From: Planctomycetota bacterium
Lineage (GTDB): Bacteria; Planctomycetota; Planctomycetia; Pirellulales; Pirellulaceae
Direction of reading: 5' to 3'
Assembly (NCBI GenBank): GCA_029259935.1
Contig: JAJDEH010000485.1
Span: forward strand, 1-5,804
DNA: 5,804 nt
Made by a program: the position numbers and the translations under genes. Below, one piece after another: positions 1 to 4,293 of the stretch; positions within the stretch are counted from its first letter, which is position 1; the number at the start of each line of letters is the position of its first letter. Below the pieces are notes generated by a model. It did no database searches, was not told the DNA's origin, and worked only from the letters and a program-made list of their open reading frames with translations.

Positions 1-175
1 GCTGGCGTGCGTGAACCAGCCGCAAACCGAGCCGGAACTGAAAGCCCTCCGCGACTGCATCGCCCGGGGGACGCCCTACGGAAGCGAGCGCTGGCAGAAG
101 CAAACCGCGCGTCGCCTGGGCCTCGAATCCTCACTCCGCCCCCGAGGTCGCCCTCGAAAGAAATCAAAAAAGTAG
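1..175 (+). CDS. REP-associated tyrosine transposase (RAYT), C-terminal end, partial
   Basis: The reading frame is open from base 2 and stops at TAG 173-175, giving about 57 residues. It contains VNQPQTEPEL, then GTPYGSERWQKQTARRLGLES, and ends LRPRGRPRK plus a lysine-rich tail. This is the usual C-terminus of RAYT/TnpA-REP proteins, which are IS200/IS605-like HUH transposases: a Q/T/E-rich helix, a 'G.P.G...W...TA.RLGLE.TLR.RGRPRK' block and a basic end. The catalytic HUH motif and tyrosine would lie to the left, outside the window, so completeness cannot be judged. In characterised cases RAYTs bind and cleave REP hairpins marked by a GTAG or GGAG foot. A candidate REP with a GTAG foot occurs at 2195-2221. 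Identification rests on recalled family sequence. Confidence 0.85.
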   Translation, partial: LACVNQPQTEPELKALRDCIARGTPYGSERWQKQTARRLGLESSLRPRGRPRKKSKK

Positions 176-190
176 CATGGCCGCATGGCC
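175..190. repeat. 8-bp perfect tandem duplication abutting the RAYT stop
   Basis: The octamer gcatggcc occurs twice back to back (175-182 and 183-190), and its first base is the last base of the RAYT TAG stop. The second copy also closes a small palindrome, ggcc-gcat-ggcc. It could be a slippage product or a footprint at the transposase end; a single 8-bp duplication can also arise by chance. Confidence 0.6.
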
Positions 191-260
191 CCTTTCTGAA
201 TCGATTTCGCTACCGCGTGGAATGGCGTCGACATTTGGACCCTGGCAGCCTGTTGAAGGG

Positions 261-341
261 TAGCCACGAAAAACACTAAAAGGCACGAAAAGCGGAATCG
301 TCGACTTTGGTTTTTGTGTCTCTTCGCGTTTTTTGTGGCCA
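261..341. repeat. Long imperfect AT-rich inverted repeat
   Basis: Left arm 261-291 (begins tagccacgaaaaacac) and right arm 311-341 (ends ttttttgtggcca) are reverse complements over 31 positions with 7 mismatches, separated by 19 bases. Six of the seven differences are transitions, so the transcript of one strand would keep G-U pairs at those sites and could fold into a long hairpin. From memory, 'ccacgaaaaacac...gcacgaaa' strings recur between genes in planctomycete and some other genomes, so this may be a dispersed intergenic element; that part is unverified. It lies 85 bases after the RAYT stop. It does not look like a classic terminator, because the stem is AT-rich throughout and no uninterrupted T tract follows a GC stem. 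Confidence 0.7.
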
Positions 342-348
342 AATCATT

Positions 349-388
349 CGTGCGGAATGAGCACGGCTTGGCGGCTCACCTGCCGCCA
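349..388. repeat. Two adjacent short hairpins
   Basis: The first hairpin has arms cgtgc (349-353) and gcacg (361-365) with a 7-base loop. The second has arms tggcggc (369-375) and gccgcca (382-388) with a 6-base loop, a perfect 7-bp stem. There is no following T tract, so neither looks like an intrinsic terminator for the RAYT. They lie just beyond the AT-rich inverted repeat and could belong to the same element or to the 5' leader of the ARPP-1-like gene. Confidence 0.45.
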
Positions 389-440
389 TCGACTCTTGCT
401 GCTGGATGCCGGAATCGGGCAGGAATGTGAATCTCGAACC

Positions 441-469
441 TTGTCAGCTTCGATCTTCGCCCGAACAAT
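441..469 (+). promoter_or_regulatory. Candidate sigma-70-like promoter for the ARPP-1-like gene
   Basis: TTGTCA (441-446) is followed after exactly 17 bases by AACAAT (464-469): 5 of 6 and 4 of 6 matches to the E. coli consensus. Transcription would begin near 476, leaving a leader of about 70 bases before the start at 546. Planctomycete promoters are poorly conserved and such matches arise by chance, so this is only a candidate. Confidence 0.28.
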
Positions 470-545
470 TGGGGTGTTGACCCTCTCTTCTCTGAATGGC
501 CCGCTTCCGAGGCCGTTTTGTTCCTTTGGTGCTAGGAGTCTCTTT

Positions 546-1448
546 ATGTCTGTTACCTTGCCGGATGTTCGTGTTGGCAAAGCGCTGCGCTACAAGTCGG
601 TGTCGGTGTTTCCGCTGTTTACCGAAGACCACGACGACGTCGAATACACGCTGGCCGACGAAGCCATCGCGGAAAAGTCGTTGACCATCGAGGAAGTGTC
701 CAAGGGCGGATCGGTGCCGGAATTGCTCGTGGAAAACCAGGGCGACACGCGCGTGCTGCTGATCGAAGGAGAAGAACTCGTGGGCGCGAAACAGAATCGC
801 ATCTTGAATACGTCGATCCTGATTGCCGCCAAATCCAAAGCCAAGATCCCCGTGAGCTGCGTCGAGCAAGGCCGCTGGTCTTACAAGTCCAAGCAGTTCG
901 GCTCCAGCGGCCATCACAGCTCATCCAAGCTGCGCCACGCGTTGAAGAAGTCTGTCAGCCAGTCGGCCAAAGCGGGCCAAGGCCATCGTTCCAATCAGGG
1001 CGAAGTCTGGAATCAAGTCGAAAGCATGCTGTGTAGTGTGGGATCGGAATCGTCGACCGTGGCCATGTCGGACGCCTATGAAGATCATCAAGTTGAGGTC
1101 GACCAGTACAAGAAAAAGCTAAAGTACGTCAAGGGAGCAACCGGCGTCGCGGTCGCGGTCGGCAACAAGGTGTTGGGTTTCGATCTGTTCGACAAATCGG
1201 AAACTTGCAACAAGGTGTGGGAACGGATTCTATCGGGATGCGTTATGGATGCGTTGAGCCATGACGAAAAGGGGAGCGTAACGGGCAAAGACGTTTCCGC
1301 GTTGATCGCCGAATCAAGCGATGCCCATTGGGAGCAAGTTGCCGCGGCGGGTGAAGGCGACGAGTATCGGGTCGAATTCGACAACGAACATGGATCGGCA
1401 CTGTCGCTTGCCGGCACGCTGGTTCATGAAAGCGTCGTGGCCGGGTAG
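546..1448 (+). CDS. ARPP-1 / DUF6569-like domain protein
   Basis: Encodes 300 residues. The start at 546 is chosen because AGGAG (534-538) lies 7 bases upstream and the family-like sequence begins there; upstream ATGs in the open frame have no such signal. The protein appears to be a single domain. Residues 17-26 are KSVSVFPLFT, 46-64 cover the 'TIEEVSKGGSVPELLVEN' block, 71-93 contain LIEGEELVGAKQNRILNTSI, and 101-111 are IPVSCVEQGRW. These blocks match what I know as ARPP-1 (ARG and rhodanese-phosphatase-superfamily-associated protein, DUF6569). The family was named for predicted association with ADP-ribosylglycohydrolases and phosphatases; to my knowledge its biochemical role is unproven. 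No signal peptide or membrane segment is visible, so it is probably cytoplasmic. A Ser/Lys/His-rich stretch (113-150) looks like a flexible insertion. It converges with the hydrolase gene and overlaps its 3' end by 25 bp. No ADP-ribosylation gene is in view. Confidence 0.85.
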   Translation: MSVTLPDVRVGKALRYKSVSVFPLFTEDHDDVEYTLADEAIAEKSLTIEEVSKGGSVPELLVENQGDTRVLLIEGEELVGAKQNRILNTSILIAAKSKAKIPVSCVEQGRWSYKSKQFGSSGHHSSSKLRHALKKSVSQSAKAGQGHRSNQGEVWNQVESMLCSVGSESSTVAMSDAYEDHQVEVDQYKKKLKYVKGATGVAVAVGNKVLGFDLFDKSETCNKVWERILSGCVMDALSHDEKGSVTGKDVSALIAESSDAHWEQVAAAGEGDEYRVEFDNEHGSALSLAGTLVHESVVAG

Positions 1449-2068
1449 AAACTGCCGGTGGAAAGGAAGGCATGAACCAGGCGCGCGGCACTTGGCTGGA
1501 CCAGCAGTGAAGTGTGCGTCGCGGGGAGACAGACGTGGTCGGTTTGCCCTTCAAGAAAAGTTCTCGACAGCGGCACGGTCGCGTCGAATCGACCGCCAAT
1601 AATACCCATCGCGATGCCCTCGGCGCCGTTCATTTGGTGAACGAAACTATCGGGCTTGCTAGAAACCTCCGCCACAACCGGACATAGCGGACGAAGGATG
1701 GGGGCGATCAGCCGAGCGACCGGAGTGCCCTGATTCGGCGGCGCGAGCAGTACCACGCGGCCCAAGTTCCGCACGCGGTAATGGGATAGCGCCAGACGAA
1801 CGATAATGCCGCCCATGCTGTGCGCGACAAGGTGGATCATCTTCCCGCTGGAATCGATCTCTTCCAATAATTCGCAAAGCCGTCGCGCCCGGCCGTCGAG
1901 GGAACCGAAGAAGCTGGAGTATCCCCAGTTGTAAGTGGAGTACCCAAACTGTTCCAATCGTCGCTTCAGGAACCACATCCAAAATTTCTTAGAGCCGAAG
2001 CCATGCACCAAGACGACCAACTCTTCGCCTTTGCCGGATTCGGACTCATGAATTTCAGACGCGATCAT
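1424..2068 (-). CDS. Alpha/beta-hydrolase, lipase-like esterase
   Basis: Encodes 214 residues with the features of a serine esterase/lipase. VVLVHGFG (18-25) has the oxyanion-loop HG. HLVAHSMGG (79-87) is the nucleophile elbow with Ser84. Asp162 in GRFDATVPL is the likely acid; Asp177 is the alternative. His185 in ATHTSLL is the likely base, so the triad Ser84-Asp162-His185 is complete. LLAPPNQGTPVA (107-118) is typical of lipase-like members acting on esters of hydrophobic alcohols or acids. No signal peptide is seen, so a cytoplasmic location is likely; the substrate cannot be told. The ATG start is bounded by an in-frame TAA four codons upstream. No clear Shine-Dalgarno sequence precedes it. 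The hairpin cluster at 2174-2255 lies in its upstream region and could affect its expression. Its 3' end overlaps the convergent ARPP-1-like gene. Confidence 0.88.
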   Translation of the reverse strand: MIASEIHESESGKGEELVVLVHGFGSKKFWMWFLKRRLEQFGYSTYNWGYSSFFGSLDGRARRLCELLEEIDSSGKMIHLVAHSMGGIIVRLALSHYRVRNLGRVVLLAPPNQGTPVARLIAPILRPLCPVVAEVSSKPDSFVHQMNGAEGIAMGIIGGRFDATVPLSRTFLEGQTDHVCLPATHTSLLVQPSAARLVHAFLSTGSFYPATTLS

Positions 2069-2173
2069 GACGGCATCTTAAACCAGTTCGCGGCCAGTTC
2101 CCATCGCAATCTTCCCTTGAGTGCGGCACCTCTTTATGGCGGGCCCACCGTGACATCCACAATGCTCGGAACA

Positions 2174-2255
2174 GCCGTGAAACGGCGGCAGTATGTAGCC
2201 GCCTGCGTGAGTCGGCGGATAGCCGGCCATGAAGAACCGCGCCGCGAGAGCGGCG
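2174..2255 (+). repeat. REP-like hairpin cluster, copy A
   Basis: Three hairpins follow one another. First is gccgt-gaa-acggc (2174-2186). Second is a palindrome with arms ccgcc (2199-2203) and ggcgg (2214-2218), preceded directly by GTAG (2195-2198), the foot tetranucleotide recognised by characterised RAYTs. Third is cgccgc-gaga-gcggcg (2240-2255), with a GNRA-type loop. The segment gccgcc (2198-2203) can pair instead with the upstream ggcggc (2184-2189), so two folds exclude one another. About 33 bases from 2174 match copy B at 3141-3186 in inverted orientation with few differences. This fits a REP or composite REP (BIME-like) element. The REP identity is inferred from structure, the GTAG foot and the nearby RAYT tail. 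Confidence 0.6.
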
Positions 2256-2306
2256 ACAGGACAAAGAACTTAATGTCCGGGTTCATTATCCAAATGGCAA
2301 GCGTTG

Positions 2307-2912
2307 TCAGCGGAGGAACCGAAAGTAGCGATACTCTGACCAATCACTCTCTCCCAATTCGTTTTTCGCCTTTACTCTAACTCGACCAGGGCATGCGCCA
2401 ACAAAACTGTCGCAAAAATACGGTTCCTCCAGCGCCGGCTCTACCACCTCATCTTGATAGTCAAGTTCCGGCGAGATCCTTTTCCAATCTTCCGGAAAGG
2501 GGGTTGTAGCTTCCAGTGGTGCCACCAGGTACCCAATCTCCACCGAATACGTGATGGGATACTTGCCAGCCACGGGGTGCCAACGCACGTCCAAAATGCG
2601 CGGGTAATGCGAAAACTCTAGATCATTACTCGGGATAATGAGTTCTGGCCGCATCGGTCGACCGTCTGGCGAGAATCGCCCGCCGAAAGGGTCGATTTTA
2701 CTTTCTACTCGCATATCGCTATCACACTGTACAATGAATGAGTAATCGAACGGGCAGCTAGGGAAATATGGCGACCTCAGGTACCCGAAGCAATAGTCCA
2801 GGGGCCCAAGTCTGTTCGAAACAGGCTGTCCCAACGAGTCGACTACCTCATCTAAGGGCATGCCTGCTTCAATTGACTTCCAAGCCTCATAACTAGGCTG
2901 TTTGACATCCAC
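2307..2912 (-). CDS. Hypothetical protein: BamE/SmpA-like N-terminus and FN3-like C-terminus
   Basis: I do not recognise this as a named family. From the GTG start it has 201 residues. Residues 8-30 contain a W..I..GM segment and GMPLDEVVDSLGQP, the signature of small BamE/SmpA/OmlA-type folds where a helix precedes 'G....V...LG.P'. Residues 40-90 are rich in aromatics, proline and glycine (YCFGYL, PFDYSF, DPFGGRFSPDG). Residues 104-200 look like a fibronectin-III fold: RILDVRWHPVAG, then YSVEIGY, and a closing RVRVKAKNELGESDWS. No signal peptide follows this start, so the location is unclear. The frame is open to a TTG at 2942, but GTG 2912 has AAGGAG six bases upstream and is preferred. It overlaps the end of the small membrane-protein gene by 20 bases in another frame, suggesting translational coupling. 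Sampled lines are 47-50% GC, lower than neighbouring core genes. Confidence 0.7.
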   Translation of the reverse strand: MDVKQPSYEAWKSIEAGMPLDEVVDSLGQPVSNRLGPLDYCFGYLRSPYFPSCPFDYSFIVQCDSDMRVESKIDPFGGRFSPDGRPMRPELIIPSNDLEFSHYPRILDVRWHPVAGKYPITYSVEIGYLVAPLEATTPFPEDWKRISPELDYQDEVVEPALEEPYFCDSFVGACPGRVRVKAKNELGESDWSEYRYFRFLR

Positions 2913-3129
2913 AGGCTTCTCCTTCAGATTCCCCGAAAGCAATCACTCCAAGTGCGCTGAGACCGCCAACGATGATCGCTGCCCCTACTAGATCCAAGGG
3001 ATCGGGCAACGGACTGTCGACTAGCGCGACAACAAAACCAACTACAGCTATAACCAGTGCCCCTCCGCCGTCCATCCTCGTCTCTTGCCCGCACTCATTA
3101 TCGGCATAAAGGTGCAGGCCACTATCCAT
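2893..3129 (-). CDS. Small membrane protein of unknown function; possible Rhs/toxin-tip remnant
   Basis: Encodes 78 residues from ATG 3129. Residues 25-61 are very hydrophobic, in two halves: ALVIAVVGFVVALVDSP, then DLVGAAIIVGGLSALGVIAF. They probably form two membrane helices split by a short PLPDPLD turn. The tail is acidic with two cysteines (EACGC). The frame is open further, to a GTG at 3183, but those 18 codons would be translated copy B of the repeat, so I reject the longer start. ATG 3129 has GGGAGG directly against it, closer than usual; ATG 3075, with GAGG also adjacent, would give 60 residues starting at MDGGG. Both starts are therefore uncertain. The 'LHLYADNE' run before the hydrophobic part and the 'LVD.PLP..D..GAAI' pattern recall the end of Rhs cores and the linker before polymorphic toxin tips; this is a weak resemblance from memory. 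It could also be a non-functional fragment. Confidence 0.42.
   Translation of the reverse strand: MDSGLHLYADNECGQETRMDGGGALVIAVVGFVVALVDSPLPDPLDLVGAAIIVGGLSALGVIAFGESEGEACGCQTA
2919..2924 (-). promoter_or_regulatory. Shine-Dalgarno AAGGAG fixing the GTG start of the FN3-like gene
   Basis: On the minus strand AAGGAG (2924 down to 2919) is followed by six bases and GTG at 2912-2910. It lies inside the coding end of the small membrane-protein gene, so terminating ribosomes could reinitiate here. The alternative TTG at 2942 has no comparable site, which is why I start the gene at 2912. Confidence 0.6.
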
Positions 3130-3140
3130 CCTCCCTTGAC

Positions 3141-3186
3141 CTGCGGGCTGGTACCCGCAGCTATATGCTGCCGCCGTTTTCACGGC
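3141..3186 (-). repeat. REP-like hairpin repeat, copy B, inverted relative to copy A
   Basis: Read on the minus strand from 3186, this begins gccgt-gaaa-acggc (3186-3173) and continues ggcagcatatagc, matching copy A with a few substitutions and one extra A in the loop. It ends in a perfect 7-bp stem, ctgcggg/cccgcag (3160-3154 and 3147-3141), with a 6-base loop. The arm gctgc can also pair with the upstream gcagc, so the alternative pairing of copy A is kept although the arm sequence differs. The bases before the last stem are atag rather than the GTAG of copy A. The element lies immediately upstream of the small membrane-protein gene and may form its leader. Confidence 0.6.
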
Positions 3187-3218
3187 TTTCGAAATTGCCG
3201 ACTAATGGACGCGTTTAG

Positions 3219-3233
3219 GTCGCGGGTCGCGAC
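3219..3233. repeat. Perfect palindrome in the RNase H-like gene's downstream spacer
   Basis: Arms gtcgcg and cgcgac surround a 3-base ggt loop, 65 bases past the stop of the RNase H-like gene on the minus strand. No T tract follows, so it is not a canonical intrinsic terminator. Together with copy B it makes this 111-base spacer structured. It may be part of the same repeat family or an operator-like site. Confidence 0.45.
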
Positions 3234-3297
3234 ATGAGTCTTCGTTATGGCAGTTGTTAAGCTCGCCATGAATTCTGTCCGCATACCCTTCCTCGGG

Positions 3298-4263
3298 TCA
3301 CTTGTTACGCCATAAGATCCAGTCCGCGATCTCCAGTTCTCGCTGAGCATCGGCGATTTCCTCGCGGAAACGTTTTGCATCGACGGGATATCCGGCGGTT
3401 GGTCGGATTCCGGGCACTCGCTTCGTCCAAAAGTGATTAAACGCCCGCATCGCCAGTTCACGCAAATACTTCGACGCCATCGAGCCCAGGGCGGATGCCA
3501 GACAACTCTCGCCCTTGGCCACGAACTGAATCTCAATGGGCCGCTGCGGCGGACCCCAGCGATAAACGCTCTGCTGGCGGCCTTCGCAAGCGACCTGGAA
3601 CAGATAACCGGGAAACACCTGCTGCAACATGGGGCCGTATTTGTTCCGCCCGCCATGTTTGTCGCAGTGGATCATGATCGGTTCGTCGCCTAGGTCGCGC
3701 ATCAGTGACTCGGCTAGTGACAACGTTCGCAGCGACAGAACGGTCGCCTTGTTACCGTATTGCTGGATGCCGTCGTTAAGCTGCGCTGGAAAAACGACCG
3801 TACTCTGAATCCGCTGGCACTGAATGCCGACGTCTTGGCAGCGTTCGCCCACGCGCGATGCCAGAGCGTCGAGCTCTTCATGAGAGGCGTCGATCGGCAG
3901 CGGCGATTCGTAATCAGAGTACCACGGAATTTCATTCAGCGATTGCAGGCTGCCGGCGTCCAGACATTTCCAGATGTCTCGCCAGTCGGATGGCGGCTGG
4001 CCGGTTAGCCGCAACATCGACAGCAATCCTCGCTCTAGCGCCTCCAGCCCGCCGCCCGGATGATACAGTTGCTTGGAGTCGGCGATGGCTATCGAATCAG
4101 CACCCGACTTCAATGCCAACGACCCGACAATCGCTGGCGCGAGACAAGGATAAAGGTCCTTTCCAAGCAGCTTTTCAGGCACCTTCCACAGTGTCGCCGA
4201 GATGACCAACGGCCCCAAATTGGGGCCGTATCCCGCTTCGTCGGTGCCAATTAAATAGGCCAT
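3298..4263 (-). CDS. Divergent RNase HII/HIII-superfamily protein
   Basis: Encodes 321 residues. GTDEAGYGPNLGPLV (6-20) corresponds to the 'G.DEAGRGPLAGPVV' signature of type 2 RNases H, with the catalytic pair Asp8-Glu9. ADSKQL (61-66) matches the 'DSK.L' motif. IHCDKHGGRNKYGP (198-211) supplies Asp201 at the likely third acid position. AKGESCLASALGSMASKYLRE (249-269) aligns with 'GDA..IAAASI.AK..RD', with Glu252 where Asp is usual, and PTAGYP (288-293) with the 'KGYPT' region. Such enzymes cut RNA in RNA-DNA hybrids or at single ribonucleotides. RNase HII is about 200 residues; this protein has an extra middle region (about 75-195), so substrate and activity are uncertain. DEAGYG instead of DEAGRG loses the arginine that usually helps recognise the ribonucleotide junction. 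It lies 30 bp downstream of sppA on the same strand, probably in one operon. An AAAGGA lies 11 bases before the ATG, a loose ribosome site. Confidence 0.75.
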   Translation of the reverse strand: MAYLIGTDEAGYGPNLGPLVISATLWKVPEKLLGKDLYPCLAPAIVGSLALKSGADSIAIADSKQLYHPGGGLEALERGLLSMLRLTGQPPSDWRDIWKCLDAGSLQSLNEIPWYSDYESPLPIDASHEELDALASRVGERCQDVGIQCQRIQSTVVFPAQLNDGIQQYGNKATVLSLRTLSLAESLMRDLGDEPIMIHCDKHGGRNKYGPMLQQVFPGYLFQVACEGRQQSVYRWGPPQRPIEIQFVAKGESCLASALGSMASKYLRELAMRAFNHFWTKRVPGIRPTAGYPVDAKRFREEIADAQRELEIADWILWRNK

Positions 4264-4293
4264 GGCGGCTTGAATCCTTTCAAAGTGAATCCA

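Larger units (their letters stand above)
176..545. other. Gene-poor interval between RAYT and the ARPP-1-like gene
   Basis: I see no convincing protein-coding gene in these 370 bases. The frame of the downstream gene is open back to 333, but those 71 codons encode a Cys/Arg/Leu-rich composition unlike the acidic, family-typical protein that begins at 546, so I treat them as untranslated. The interval holds the tandem octamer, the long AT-rich inverted repeat at 261-341, two hairpins (349-365 and 369-388) and a weak promoter candidate at 441-469. Confidence 0.6.

Noticed and set aside
7..342. Open frames at 7-279 (plus) and 76-342 (minus)
   Set aside because: The first overlaps the RAYT C-terminus in another frame, and both run through the AT-rich inverted repeat. 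The compositions are Arg/Pro-rich or low complexity, with no recognisable domain.
476..505. TTGACC at 476-481 as a -35 box
   Set aside because: No TATAAT-like sequence occurs at 16-18 bases downstream; the TTGTCA pair at 441 fits better.
333..545. 71-codon upstream extension of the ARPP-1-like gene
   Set aside because: It is open only by chance: Cys/Leu/Arg-rich, unlike the rest of the protein, crossing hairpins, while the 546 start has AGGAG at a good distance and matches the family's N-terminus.
2003..2380. 125-codon plus-strand open frame
   Set aside because: It begins antisense inside the hydrolase, crosses the REP-like cluster and ends antisense in the FN3-like gene. No domain is seen and it conflicts with better-supported genes.
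3219..3233. Palindrome as an intrinsic terminator of the RNase H-like gene
   Set aside because: The stem is perfect but there is no T tract on either side, so I list it only as a palindrome.
3180..3656. 158-codon minus-strand frame overlapping the RNase H-like gene
   Set aside because: It is an out-of-frame shadow of the RNase H-like coding region that runs into the spacer; the composition is Arg/Ser/Trp-rich without motifs.
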